The notes under the pieces are model-generated. The model was not told the DNA's origin, did not search any database, and saw nothing but the letters and a program-made list of their open reading frames with translations. Shown here piece after piece: positions 36,459-48,751 of a DNA stretch of 64,000 nt (position 1 is the stretch's first letter; every line of letters starts with the position of its first letter). Position numbers and translations under genes: made by a program. Where the stretch lies: NCBI GenBank assembly GCA_026545765.1, contig CM048839.1:61067677-61131676 (forward strand), read 5' to 3'. The DNA comes from Plantago major. Its lineage: Eukaryota > Streptophyta > Magnoliopsida > Lamiales > Plantaginaceae.

Positions 36459-38290
36459 GCTCAAACAAGTGCTACTAAGGTCCCTGTTGATGAAAATAAG
36501 GACCTGCTTCCTTTCTTCAAGGAACACACTTTGCCAAAGCACCTAAAATGCTTCAAGAAATGGCAAAAGCTGCGATGCTCCGATCTATCTGAGATCATAA
36601 AGGTGACTGATCACCCCATAAGGAGAGCACGAGCCCTTGACTTGGAAAACTATATCCATGCTATGTTCCCCACTGAACAATACTCTTTTGGAACATTAAT
36701 GCATAAGGACTTCGTCAAGGAAGTGGCCAGAAAGCTTATTCAAGCTTTTAACCAAGCAGATGGTCACACCAGAACGCAGATGGCATTCAAGCCTATCTTG
36801 CCCCAGACTCTACAGTTCATACCCTCTGAGCAAGAGGAAGTTAATGGGCAAATGGTCACTATTCCATAAGTGATCAATCTGGTCTCTGAAGATGAAGAAG
36901 AGAAGGAGACTGATGAGAATGACTATGAAAAACCTCCTTCTGACCATCATAAGGATGATGATGATAAAAAGGATGATGATGATGCCCCTTCACCAGGGAC
37001 AAGATGGATTGCACAAGGAAACAATGCCTCAGTTGCTGAAAAGCACACTGAGAGGACTTCACAGAATTCCCCTCCTCCATCTCCTCAGAAGTCTACACAT
37101 CCATCTCCCCAATAAAAAGACTCTACTGAACAAGTAGTTGAGCACTCTGAGGACAACACTCAGAAAATATTGGATGCACAAGCTAGTGTTGCTCAACTCA
37201 AACAACTGTTGGAGGAAGAACATCAGCTACATCTTCAACTGGAAGAAAAGATAGCTGAATCCAGAGTCAAGCTAGATAAACTTGAAGAACAAACACGCAA
37301 AGAAACGCAAGCTTACTCTGAGATTAAAGGGCTCCGGGATGTTGTTGATTATATTGCTAAGGAGCTACATGCTGAACAAGTATCTGAAGAAAAGCATGAT
37401 GCTAAGGCTGCATCTTCACCAAAGAAACCATCCTCCAAAGGCAAGAAACCCATATCTGAGATAGTTGCCGCCTTCAGAAACCTTGATGAAGAAGTGCAAG
37501 AGGATGAAGATCACTGGGCTGATGACTCAGATGATGAAGAAGAGAAGAAATTGGCAGAACACTGAAATGAGCACTTGGTGGTGTCTCATTTGAAAAGGAA
37601 GCTGATTGCTCCTGAAATTTTCAGCAAGCTGCCAAATGTCAACTCCAATGAATACTTGAACAGATATCAAGTACTGGCTAAATTGAAAAAGGGTTGTCTT
37701 CTCAAGATAAAGTCGCCATTGCATCAGTCCCTGCATAGATGAAGACATTCACTGAGCTCATCACTCAGAGAACAGCCAGTCTGGTCGTTGCTCAGAAAGA
37801 CCTAGGCATGGTTAGGGATGATGACCAAAACTTGGCTGCAAGAGCCTTTGAAGAGGCTAGCTATGCTGCTGGAAAAGCAGATGCTATTCAAGGCCCACTG
37901 GCAGAGCTCACTGATAAGGAAACAGGTCTTATCAAACAAAATCAGGAGCTCAAGGCTAATCTGGAAAAGTTGGTTACTGCTTACAACTATCTGCAAGGCA
38001 ACTTTGACTCTCTTTCAGAATCTTTTGTGATTCTTAGTCAGTCAACAATGACTAAGGGGGAAGGATTTCAAGGTGCTCAGAGAGGAAGAGGAATAGGAAA
38101 CAAAAGAAAAACTGAACAACAACCTCTAAAAATAAATGAGCCCTCCTCCAGTCAGAGTGCTCTACAGATAGTGGCCACCACTCAGCAACTTCCTGAAAAA
38201 GGAATGACAACAAAGGCCAGGGCACAGAAACCTCCAAGGGGTACCAAGGCTCCAAGGAGAAGACAAGTGATAGGGGTTTATGAGTCTTCT

Positions 38291-38375
38291 GAAGAAGAAG
38301 AAGAAGAAGAAGAAGAAGAAGAAGAAGAAGAAGAAGAAGAAGAAGAAGAAGAAGAAGAAGAAGAAGGAGGAGGAG
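38291..38375 (+). repeat. (GAA)n microsatellite in third ORF of copy B
   Basis: A GAA run encodes poly-Glu in the third-ORF frame and is followed by GGAGGAGGAGG. It corresponds to 7922-8006 in copy A. Confidence 0.95.
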
Positions 38376-39276
38376 GCCAAATCAAATCCCAGGGCAATAA
38401 AGAAGGCTAAAAATTACCTAACAAGAGAAATCTGGAAGATGATGATGAAGATGAAGCTCCTCTTCACAGAAAAAGAAGAAAGGTTGATAGCCTAACTGAG
38501 CCCTTAGCTGCAAAGCCAATAGAAGCTAAAACACCCTCTGGAAATACCAAGTCAATCCAGAGTGGTTCTTCAAGCAATCCAAGGTAAAACTCAAGGCAAA
38601 GGAGGAATAGATTGAGAGCTGAAAGAAGAAAAGGTTAACTTCCACTCAGGCCAGAAGAAGCCAGAATTGAGTATGTGAAGACTGACAAAAACTCCTCCTC
38701 CTATAGGTGTATTCATCAGAGGAATGGACATTGGATACTGGAACTCAAGCATTTACTTGTAAATGAAAAGGGATTTCCATTACCATCCATCAACAACTTA
38801 TGACATGGAGAAAAGATAAGCCAATCTTGATCAACACCAATCATGTCAAAGCTTGGTTGGATTTTGAAGTTGCCAAGAGAGTTGAAGCCATGAGGAAGGA
38901 CCTTAATGATGAATGTCCGTATGGAAAACTTGATGATGTGCATAAAGTCCCAAACCTCACTGGAATAGGCACAGGGCCAAGACTTGATGTGGAACCCTTT
39001 GAGTCATTCTACATGACTGAAGATCAATACAAGGGTGACATCAGATATCTGAGGATCATATATGATTACTACAAGCTATCAGATATCAGAATTGAGCATG
39101 CCTAGAAATGGGGAAAGTATTTATGGGTCAAACACTTTGCCAAGAAGAATCCCACCAAATCATACAAAGAAGTATGTGGTTATGCCAGAGACACTGAGAT
39201 GTTGGTAACTCGCTTCTTTGATTACTCAGATGATATCAAAAGATTTGGAGATAGGAGTATGCAAATTGATCCTTGA

Positions 39277-39647
39277 GTCCAAGATTTGAAGACTTGAAGA
39301 CAGGTTAATTAGGATGTTTACTTGGAGCTTGGTTACTCCTGTTGTCCTAGTTAACTATGTACTTTTGTATCTTGCTGATTGTGCTTTATTGTTTTATCTT
39401 TGTAAAAGTTATCTGTAAACTTTACTTGTAACATATCTGATGAACCTACTCTCAGATATCAATCTATAAAAAGATAACTTGTCAGCAAAGATCACACCTT
39501 GTGATTTGGTTGATGTTTACTTTCTGCACTTAATTAAAATGAATTGAAAAGATCATAAGAAATGATTAAGTGTTAGATAGTTCCCTCTTCCAAGTTGTAA
39601 TAGGTTTTAAAGATAGTCATCGTTGACTGATCAAAAAGGGGGAAATT
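39277..39647 (+). other. 3' internal region and polypurine tract of copy B
   Basis: No ORF is present. The stretch ends with AAAAAGGGGGAAA at 39633-39645, directly before the LTR start, as expected for the plus-strand primer. Confidence 0.8.
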
Positions 39648-41246
39648 TGTTAGGAATATCTGTTTAGATTTTGATCAGCAACTAATGACTTATCTTAGCT
39701 CAGAAAGGTGGTTAGTACTCTTGGTTCACTTGAACACTATAAAAGAGGAAAATCACTAAGTATGTTAGTCTAGCAAATCTTGAATAGGATGTTAGGTCTC
39801 TGAATGTAATTTTTATATCTTTGAAGAAGACCAAGAAGAAGGCATCCAGCAGGAGAGTTCAACAAATTTTGAGTTTTAAAGACTGCACAAGATTGCTGAA
39901 GACGAAGGTCATCAGATATCTATGTCCAGATATATTGAATAAACAAGTGTTTTTTAATAAACAAGTTTTGCAAAAGATATCTAAGAACATAATGTTTCTG
40001 GACGAGGAAAAGTGCCCACAGATATCTACACTAAGATACCCCGGATAAAACTATGTTTCTGGGAAATAATGTTTCAACAGGTATGTATCTGATATGAAGG
40101 TCTCTGGAAAGGGACATGCAATGCTTCAGAAAGCGTGCATAGTTCCGTTGGCACTACAGGACAAAAATAGTACAATGCAATAAATGCGCAGACAGAGACA
40201 TCTGAACAAAAGAGGAAATCTCTTAAAAGAGACAATGTCTTCTGCAGTACTATTTACAGATATCAATAGTTTGAATTTCATTTAGCCTAACGGATACTAT
40301 TCTAACGGCATGATTTTCAACTATAAATATCAACACTTAGAATGCTTGAAACACACACCAAGAACTTAAATCTACGAACTTATTCTTTCAAGCATACAAG
40401 CCTTCAATCTACTTATTCACTAGCTTACTGTTGTGACCAAGCTCTTGAATTCTAAGTAGCACGAAAGTTCTAAGTGTCCTGATCCTTAACAAGCATTGCT
40501 ATCTGTGAAGGAGTTGAATATCAAAAGATCAAGTATCTAAGTTTCATTCTCCAGAACATTTAACATAGACTTGGGTCAGTAAAGAACATATCACCACACA
40601 TTGTGAAGTGTGTTAAGTGATTCTTGTTCTATAGAGTATTCCTACATAACTGAGAAAGTTATTAAGACTACTCACCTGAGAAACTACATTAACCAAACAC
40701 CTTAAACGGTGTGGAGTACATGAAGTACTTAGTTTGGGAAACTAAGGAATAATTCCAACGTTACTGAGCATAGGAAGTACTTAGTTTGGGAAACTAAGGA
40801 ATATCTCAAAGGTTTATGAGTACAGGAAGTACTTGGCTGAGAAACCAGGGAATAACTCAGGGGGAACACTTGGTTGGGAACCTAGTGTAAAAGGAAATCA
40901 AGGGATATGTTTATTGTAAGGAGAACTCAATATCTATCTTGGTGAATTTCAAGTCCTGAGAAAGGGCATGTGGATTAGTTGAGGGATTATGCCACCCTCA
41001 GATACCACTATAAAGATCTGTGTTATTTACTTTCTGCAACTTATTACTTGCTTTATTTACCTTGCTGAGTATTTACACACTTATATCTTGCTGAGCACGT
41101 GCACTTATCACAGAAAAGTCTTCCGCTCTCTGAAATTAAGTATCAGATATCTTCACAGATGTCTGAGAAATTGTGTTTATCGACAAAAGTTGTAAAAGAC
41201 TATTCAACCCCCTTAGTCTTTTACTTTGCCCTTATCTGGACCAACA
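39648..41246 (+). repeat. 3' LTR of copy B
   Basis: It starts TGTTAGGAATATC and ends GGACCAACA, length 1599 bp. The C run near the end has only five bases, against about eleven in the 5' LTR of the same copy. Confidence 0.93.
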
Positions 41247-41585
41247 TTAACACCGAATTCACCTCAAATTTTAATCAACTCTGTCCATAACTCAGCTGGT
41301 TATAAATCTCAAATATATATTCGAAAGGATGGATGACTGGACCCAAGGCTAGACCACTAACTCAAAACCAATTTCTCGTTGATCCTGCAAATTAATCAAC
41401 TACTAATACTTAGTACTAATTAAGTAATACTACCATATGTGAAATCCAAAACATGATGTTACCTTTCACGTGATCCAAGCCAATATAGTGGAAATTTTGT
41501 GTCAATCTATCTCTCTTGCATGGCTGTCGACTTTTCTTCATACCAATTCTCCAAATTCTCGGTTCAGCGGCCATTAACTAACGAG

Positions 41586-41650
<65 letters not shown>

Positions 41651-41871
41651 TGAATTCTTGGACGCCCTAATTATCCAATAACTCTTCAATATATCTACTT
41701 GGACTTTTATTTCAGTTCAAACCCAATCCAATAAAATTATCATAGTCCGTCTCAATTTAACAGTCGATAAAAATAATAACTTATAACCCGTATAGCAACT
41801 CCAGTCCAAATAATTTATCATCTCCGAATTAAATTCATATAGACGGTCCAATAAAATTTCGGGATCTTACA
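41247..41871 (+). repeat. possible LTR F, right part, with a (TA)n microsatellite
   Basis: It ends AAATTTCGGGATCTTACA, which resembles the common 3' end of plant gypsy LTRs. It holds a run of about 30 TA repeats at 41589-41648. No ORF is supported. Together with 24269-25153 it would make an LTR of about 1.5 kb split by copy B, but the five bases next to copy B do not form a target duplication. Confidence 0.35.
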
Positions 41872-42599
41872 TGTAAGTCCATTCGATGACATCATGATGA
41901 TGATAAAATGAGCTCATGGACCAGAAGTCCTTTTGACTAACGAATTCAAAATCCGTACGATACCTTTTGTTTTATTGAGTCAAATATTCATGTGCATTTA
42001 AATACTAGCTAGGTAACTTGTCATGCATGATATATTTATGTAATTTAGTATTAAGCCTCCTTTGCATACACACATAATAATCGTGATACAAAATGTTACC
42101 ACTCATACACAACCCTCAGGTTGTGCACATGAATAATGACTGGCTTGACTTACAAGTCATATGATTTGAAAAAGTTCAATGAGGGGATATATCATCTCTG
42201 ACACTTAGTCCCAAAAGGGGACTAAAAATATCATGTTAGAAAAATATGGATTGAATGAGTAAAGTTCTTGAAGAACTAATATGCAAACCTCTATACTCAT
42301 TTCAGAATCAACTTCGCGTTGACAAAAATAAGAATGTTATTCACCTCAATGAACTATTGAAGTATGAGATAAAATTCTCAATACTCATGAAAAGTAGTAT
42401 TGGTTACACCAATGTTAGCTCAACCTGAAGTTTGAGCATATGAATGAATGTTTACAATGGTTACTTATTATTGTAAACCTTGAAATTGACATGGTCCAGA
42501 AGTACCTTGATCATTGGTCAAACACGAATTTTGATATTCGTTACAATACCTCCTGAAGAAGGTATGTTTTATATGACATATATTGGAGATAATGATTGA
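41872..42599 (+). other. unassigned AT-rich sequence
   Basis: I see no ORF, RNA gene or clear repeat. It could be the remainder of the gypsy-type element flanking copy B, or diverged sequence at the broken 3' end of copy D. Confidence 0.4.
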
Positions 42600-42837
42600 A
42601 AAGCATTGAATACTTTTTCATTATTATCAAGAACTATTTTCCTTCTAGGTGTGTTCCTGGATGCTCATCGTGGTGCTCTTAGATACCTGTCAGGTTGTTA
42701 AGTCTGCTTTTCAGCAAACCAAGCTTTCCTATTCAGATTTCTTCTAGCCCTGGCATTCGGATTGCTTGTGGATGATCTTTCTTCCACTTCTGATGATGTG
42801 TGCAACCCTAGCTTTTACATCGTTCTTGCTCTAGTCT

Positions 42838-44144
42838 CACTACAAGAATTCTGCTGTAACGGGACGGAAAGGGGCGACGGATTTTATCCGTCGCCCCTGT
42901 AGCGACGGATCGCCAAACGGGGCGACGGATTCTATCCGTCGCTACATGCACGGATAAACTTATCTGTCGTTCGTAGCGACGGATAAGTTTATCCGCCGCC
43001 ATGCTGACCAAGATTTAAAAAAAAAAATTTAGCGACGGATAGATCTATCCGTCTAAAATAGCGACGGATAGATCTATCTGTTTATATAGCGACGGATAGA
43101 TCTATCCGTCGCTATAGCCAAAAAAAAAAAAGCGACGGATAGATCTAGATCTATCCGTCGCTAAAAGCCTAAAAAAAAAACCATATATCTCCTCCACCAC
43201 CTCCTTTCCTCCACCACTTCTCCTCCATTTCTCCTCTCCTCCTCCTCCCACCACCACCTTTCTCCTTCCACCACCTTTCTCCTCCACCACCACCATCCAC
43301 CACCACCTCCTCCACCACCATCCTCCACCACCACCTCCTCCACCACCATCCTCCTCCACCACCATCTCCACCACCACCACCTCTCTCCTCCCACCACCAT
43401 CTCCACCACCACCACCACCACCTCTCTCCTCCCACCACCACCGCACCACCACCATCTCCACCACCGCACCACCACCTCTCTCCTCCCACCACCACCGCAC
43501 CACCACCATCTCCACCACCGCACCACCACCATCTCCACCACCGCACCACCACCACCTCTCTCCTCCCACCACCACCGCACCACCACCATCTCCACCACCA
43601 CCACCACCACCTCTCTCCTCCCACCACCACCACCACCTTTCCTCCTCCCACCACCACCGCGCCACCACCACCTTGCCACCACCACTGCCACCACCGCCAC
43701 CACCGCACCACCTTTCTCCTCCCACCACCACCGCACCGTACGAATACAAATTGGATATGAATATAAAAATTCGAATACAAATTAATACGTATACGAATAC
43801 AAATCAATATCTCGTATACGAATACAAATTGATATTTAATTAATCCGTATATCTAATATAAAAATTAATACGGATTTTATTTTAAAAAAATAGAATGGGG
43901 CGACGGATAGATCTATCCGTCGTGAAGCAACGGATAGAATCTATCCGTCGCCCATTATCAATTTTAAAAAAAAATGGTCAATCCGTCATTCAACTGTCAT
44001 AATTGACGACGGATTGTTATCCGTCGCCACAGCTTCAGGGGGCGGCGGATTTTCTATCCGTCGCTCGATCCGTCGCCAGAGCCGGGCGGATGATAGATTC
44101 AGAGCGACGGATCTATCCGCCGCCATGTGCCGATTTTTGTAGTG
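42838..44144 (+). mobile_element. non-autonomous CACTA (En/Spm-like) transposon
   Basis: The ends are CACTACAAGAATTC and CGATTTTTGTAGTG, inverted over the first CACTACAA bases. The 3-bp target duplication TCT is perfect (42835-42837 and 44145-44147). Subterminal regions on both sides hold many copies of the palindrome GCGACGGATAGATCTATCCG or shorter versions, typical of CACTA transposase-binding regions. The middle is a (CCACCA)n-type repeat. No transposase is encoded. The insertion is inside the gag intron region of copy D: the sequence on both sides continues the match to copy B. Confidence 0.9.
43195..43738 (+). repeat. CCACCA-rich tandem repeat inside the CACTA element
   Basis: An imperfect array of CCACCA and CTCCTCCCA units covers about 540 bases. 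Long Gly/Trp-rich ORFs on the opposite strand are by-products of the repeat. Confidence 0.9.
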
Positions 44145-44232
44145 TCTGTACTCATGAGCAAGTTGTTTTTCGATGGCTTTGTAGCCAATGCCATTTCGAG
44201 CACGAGGTGCCGACTGAGATCTCCTCTCAGCA

Positions 44233-46335
44233 GCTTTACTAGTCTCTAGGTCATCTTTCTTTCCAGAAAAGTGACATTATAGAATTTGCCAGCTTCAACA
44301 ATCTTCCCTTTCTTAGAGACGTAGCACTGTGGGTGATTACACTTTTCAGTGTGTTGTTCCTTTTTCAGAACTATCCCATCAGATTTCTTTGAAACTTGTT
44401 TTTCCCAAAGGTTTAGTCGCAACTGCCTTTCCTTTTTCAGCAACGTTAGCTTTCTGACCAATGTTATAGGTTGTTTGGGAATCACCTTGCTGACCTTTAA
44501 CAAATGTCATTCTTTCATCATTCTTTTTCAGAATGGTGGAACTATTTGTTTGAGTGTCTAGCCCAAATCCTCCTTTCTCTGAGGCATCTCTTAAATAAGA
44601 GTGTAACTCAGTTAAAGTGTCACACGCTTTAGCATACGACTGAAATGAAACTTTATTTTCTTTGATTTCAGTATTCTCAATGAGAATTTTATCAAAGTTC
44701 CTTTGAAGTTCCTCCATTTCTTCCTTGTGCTTTTTAGTAGTCTCAACTATCTGAGCTTTCAGGAATGCGTTCTTAGCATCCTTAGATTCAGATACCTTGT
44801 GCATTTGTGCACACTTCTTTTCAAGAGTTTTCTTTTCTTCTTCGAGAATCTTGGTTCTATTTTGGACAACCATGAATTTTCTCTCATAAAGATCAAGCTC
44901 ATTTATGAGGTGTTCTAGATCTTTTATTCCTTCCTCATCACTCTCATAATTTACAAATCGAGAAATAGTGATTACCTCATCTGCCATTAAGCATGGCTCG
45001 ATGTTGGAGCAATCTGGATAGACCTCCTCAGCAACTCCACACATTTCTTTCTTCTTTTGACCGAAGTCAACCAATTCGTGAGTGATGCCACAACACTCTA
45101 GTGAAGGTAGTTTAGAATCATCTGAGTCCTCATCCTCAGACTCAGAGTCAAGATCAAGAGCATCCAGTTAAATTTGGATCTTTTTCCTTTCCTCAGTGAG
45201 CATAGCTCTCTGGCCTCTTGAAATTTCTTCTATCTTTCTTGTAACCTATCTTTAGGTTTATTTATTTATTTATTTATTTTTTAAGCTGGGCAGTCTCTTT
45301 TGAAGTGACCAGGTTTCTGACAATAGAAACAGATATCGTTTCCGATTTCTGCTCCCTCAGTACTTGATGCTTGCTGAGCAGGCTTGTTTAGCGAGTAGTC
45401 AATTGCATACTTTTGTACTGGTGATAGTTAGGACCTAGATGCTTTTTTCAGCTTCTCTTTGGCCCTTCTTCTTTCAATTTCCTGACTGGCGTATTTTCTC
45501 ATATGCTTTACAGCAAGAGCATTTTCCTCAGTCACCTCTTTGGTATCCTTCTTTTCAGAAGTACCTTGAGTTATGAGAGCAAAATTCTGCGATGTTTCAG
45601 CAGTCATATGTCCTCTTTGCTATGTCTCATAATTGATAGTTGCTAAGTGTGAGAAAAGCTCCACTGAAGTGATGTTAGGCATTCCTTGGTTGAAATAGAA
45701 GTACTGAGTATGTTCCCAGTTTTGATTTAAGCTTCTCACGATAGTCTTAACCTTTTCGGATTTAGAGTATCTTTCACTTTCACCAAGCGCAACCATTTCA
45801 CTCATCAGTGTTGTAAACCTGAAACAAGTTCTTCAAGTGTCTCAGTAGGACCTTGGTTGAAGTTTTGGAATTTGAGCTTCAATACTTCGAACTTGTTTTC
45901 TTTGGTTTTCAAGGTCGGCTTGCATTTCTTCAATCAAGGACTGTGCTTCTTTCATTGCTTTTAGCACCCTACGCTTGTAATCAGTATGTGATCTAGAGTA
46001 GAACGTGTAATGATGTTTCTTGCTTGACCATCCAGTCTATTTCTCTTGGAATCTTCAGATGTCCAAAGATGTCTAGGTTTTGCTTCATAAGCAATGGCTC
46101 CTGTTGGTCTTGCACTTGAAGTTGTGCCAGATGTTGATGAACCATCTGCATTAGTAGGTTCATTGTCACGACCATTAGAAACCTCAGTGACTTGCTTCTC
46201 TTGTCGAATGACAATTGGGCCATTCTTTATTACTTCGATCATTTCATCACTGATAGCTTCCAGGTGATGCATCATGTTATTCTTCCATTTCTCATAGTTC
46301 TCTGGCTTGAGAGTGGGTGCATCGCTTAGAGACAT
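44233..46335 (-). pseudogene. gag of copy D (unspliced form)
   Basis: The ATG at 46335 starts MSLSDAPTLKPENYEKWKNN, the best preserved gag N-terminus here. A frame break lies near 45965. The middle (45805-45620) reads SEMVALGESERYSKSEKVKT. A zinc-knuckle region is near 45310-45330. After the GAG codon at 44978-44976 the retained intron starts with GTAATC and encodes the coiled-coil extension (ORF 45074-44379, with VQNRTKILEEEKKTLEKKC). A frame shift near 44385 and the CACTA element interrupt the rest. Confidence 0.85.
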
Positions 46336-46439
46336 CCTGCAGCAAACACACTAAACAGACAAAGAAAGTGTAGGTGGTAAGTTGTTCGTAAGCACTTATC
46401 TAGGATCTAGGTTCAGTGTAGAAGGTTAAAGAACCTCCT

Positions 46440-46451
46440 GCTCTGATATCA
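46440..46451 (-). promoter_or_regulatory. primer-binding site of copy D, one mismatch
   Basis: The minus strand reads TGATATCAGAGC, one base different from the TGGTATCAGAGC of copies B and C, two bases after the LTR end. Confidence 0.85.
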
Positions 46452-46453
46452 CT

Positions 46454-47906
46454 TGTTGGTCCAGATAATGGCAAAGTAAAAGATTGGGGGGGGGGGGGGG
46501 TGAATAGTCTTTTCAAACTTTTGTCGATAAAATAGTTTCTCAGATATCTTTACAGGTATCTGATACTTATATTCAGAGAGCGGAAGTCTTTTGTAGTGCA
46601 TGTGTCAGTAAGCAATAAGGTGTGTAAATACTTAGCAAGCAATAAATAAACAGTAAGTAAATAGCACAGTGCTTTTATAGTGGTATCTGAAGGTGGCATA
46701 ATCCTTCAACTAATCCACTCGCCCTTTCCCAGGACATGAATCCACTAAGATTAGATGATGAGTTCTCCTTACAAAATCATATCTCTTGATCCCTTTTACA
46801 CTAGGTTCCCAACCAAGTGTTCCCCCTGAGTTATTCCCCGGCTTTCTTAGCCAAGTACTTCCTCTACTCAGTAACTTTTGAGCTATTCCTTAGTTTTCCA
46901 CACTAAGTACTTCCTATGCTCAACGCCTGTTTGGTGTTGGTTATGGTAGTTTGTCAGCTGAGCTAGCTCTTATAACTTGTTCAGTTACTTCAGAGAGCTC
47001 TTTAGAATCAATCTTACTTAATACTTTTTTCAGTGTATGGGAAGTTGTTCTTTTCTGACCCAAGTCTTGATATTGTTCAAGAGAATGAATCTCAGATATC
47101 ACCGTAACTTTATCCTCGATTCAACTCTTCAGAATATATAATTCTTGTTTAAGGATCAGGACACTTAGAACTGTCGTGCTACTTAGAATTCAAGAGCTTT
47201 GGTCGCAACTGTAAGCTAGTGAGTAAGTAGGTAGAAGGCTTGTATGCTTGAGTATAACTTGTGTTCAATGTAGTTCTTGGTGTAAGTTGTGTGTCTTTCA
47301 AGCGTTCTAAGTGGTGATATTTATAGTTGAAAATCATGCTGTTTGAATAGTACCGTTAGGCACAATGTAATTCAAACTATTGATATTGGAAGATAGTACT
47401 ACAGAGAGTTTTGTCTTTTTTCAGAGATTTCCTCTTTTGTTCAGACATCTCTGTCTGCGTAATAAATGCAGTGTGTACTATCTTTTGTCCTGTAGTCTCA
47501 ACGGAACAATGCAAGCTATCTGAGGCTTTGCATGTCCTTACTCAGTGAGCATTGGGTATCAGAAACCTATTGAAATACTTGTCTTCCAAAGACACTTGAT
47601 TTCTTTAAGGTATCTGAGTCAAGGTCTCTGAGGAGACATTTATCCTTAGTCTTCAACAATCTTGTGTAGTTACTTGATCTTCAATAATGAACTCCTTTCT
47701 ACTGGATGCTTGCTTCTTGGTCTTCTTCAAAGATATAAAAATTACAATCTGAAACCTAACATCTTATACAAGATTTGCTAGACTAACATACTCAGTAAGC
47801 TTCCTCTTTTACAATGTTCAAGTGAACTAAAAGTACTAGTTAACTTTCTGAATTAAGATAAGCCATTAGGGTTTACTGATTAAAATCTAAACAAATATTC
47901 TTAAAA
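46454..47906 (-). repeat. 5' LTR of copy D
   Basis: The inner end CCAACA is at 46454 and the outer end near 47906 is decayed (ATATTCTTAAAA in place of ATATTCCTAACA). A G run of about 14 bases at 46487 corresponds to the C run of the other LTRs. Length is about 1453 bp. Confidence 0.85.
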
Positions 47907-48734
47907 ATTAGGTTATTTTTTTCATAAATAAATAACAAAAATTACATATTATACGACAAAAAAATTTAGCCCCACTTACAATGAAATCCGAGCTTCGCCC
48001 CCGGTTTCAATGTAACTTGTTTATTCTCTTAATTAATTTTTCAACTGTATTTTAGATAACTGGTGAACCTACTCAACTTATTGATCTTGCATGTCGTTTT
48101 TTTACAGTATGTGGCTGCAAAGAAAGATGAGGAAATACTACGGTTTAGACAAGATCACTACGTTCGCTAGCGGAAATTCCTTTTATAACAAATTCGTTAC
48201 TATATATCTTCACTATTATGCAACTATCACTAAGAGTTGTGGTAGAAGAAATGTTACCACAATGGTAATGGCCAATATCCTCAATTATTGTCATCTGTAC
48301 TCTTGTGACAATACTCTTGAGACAATATGTTTTAGCATTTCAAATTTCATCTTGTACTGTTTTCGATTTTTGTTTTGATCTTTAGTTGGAAATAATATTA
48401 CCAACACAAACAATAAAACATAAATTAAAATTCTTTGGAGTTTTTCCCACTATGTTTGCGTAGTCTTTATATTTTATTGAAGAAATGAGTATAAGTACTT
48501 TTCTTTTGAAAATACAATATTACACCCACAATCACATCAAGTTTAAAATACTCTCTCTCAGGAATTGATGGCTACCTCTTGATTACGAGGTCTCTCAGTT
48601 TACCAATCAGATTACAAACTCTTTAATGCTGATATAAGTATATGAACATTAGTATTCAATAAAATGGATCTAAACATTAAGCTATATTTTTCTCATACAT
48701 TGGCATCGCGCTAAGCGCGGTGCATCAACTCTAG
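47907..48734 (+). mobile_element. AT-rich region ending in a Helitron-like 3' terminus
   Basis: The right end has an 8-bp stem with one mismatch (CATCGCGC, loop TAA, GCGCGGTG) about 12 bases before CTAG at 48731-48734, followed by T. A hairpin before CTRR, with insertion before T, is the hallmark of plant Helitrons. The left end is not identified; the start given is only the copy D boundary. A TTTTTTTACAG followed by an open stretch (YVAAKKDEEILRFRQDHYV, near 48113-48172) may be a captured exon; this is weak. Confidence 0.4.
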
Positions 48735-48751
48735 TTTTCGATATAAATAAT

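Larger units (their letters stand above)
33718..39276 (+). pseudogene. third ORF of copy B: intron-bearing coiled-coil/acidic protein gene
   Basis: The product starts MAPKRASTQKSQ. Exon 1 (to 35571) holds the VITNNRLIGDFNPDHW and RTRHLLVHWDVLACILHRCF blocks, then a basic and Ser-rich region and a Glu/Pro/Ser-rich region. Four small exons of 108, 111, 153 and 114 nt are rich in Ser, Glu and Pro and carry the repeated word VSE. The last exon (from 36459) has a conserved LLPFFKEHTLPKHLK block, a coiled coil near 37180-37400, the acidic EDEDHWADDSDDEEEKK segment, a second helical segment (37740-38030), poly-Glu, the basic RKRRKV motif near 38475 and the C-terminal MTWRKDKPILINTNH part. Stops and frameshifts include 34078, 34663, 35098, 36867 and 37563. 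No membrane segment is visible. The family is unknown to me; nuclear location is inferred from the basic motif. Confidence 0.72.
25154..41246 (+). mobile_element. SIRE/Maximus-type copia retrotransposon, copy B, two LTRs, about 16.1 kb
   Basis: The order is 5' LTR, Met-tRNA primer site, gag with intron, protease, integrase, RT, RNase H, spacer with hairpins, third ORF with introns, polypurine tract and 3' LTR. This is the reference copy for the family in this window. The length is large for copia elements and is mainly due to the third ORF (about 5.5 kb) and LTRs of 1.6 kb. The flanking five bases do not match (GTATC and TTAAC), and the first LTR begins TA rather than TG. The copy is coding-defective. 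Confidence 0.93.
42600..47906 (-). mobile_element. SIRE/Maximus-type copia retrotransposon, copy D, 5' part only
   Basis: Minus-strand 5' LTR (47906-46454), primer site and gag. Homology to the gag intron region of copy B continues across a CACTA insertion to about 42600 (for example the segment matching GCACCACGAGGAGCCCC of B at 42665) and then fades. Pol, third ORF and 3' LTR are absent. An (ATTT)n run at about 45255-45283 interrupts gag near the zinc knuckle. Confidence 0.88.

Noticed and set aside
43102-43807. Three overlapping minus-strand ORFs of about 190-215 residues rich in Gly, Trp and Val
   Set aside because: They are translations of the CCACCA-type tandem repeat within the CACTA element in three frames; no start context, no family and no complexity.
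42838-44144. CRISPR-like array of GCGACGGAT repeats
   Set aside because: Repeats are palindromic, of varied spacing and lie inside an element with CACTA ends and a TCT duplication; the organism is a plant.
48091-48378. 95-residue ORF as a gene
   Set aside because: Low-complexity, Tyr/Phe-rich, no family; the exon-like reading is in a different frame and also unproven.
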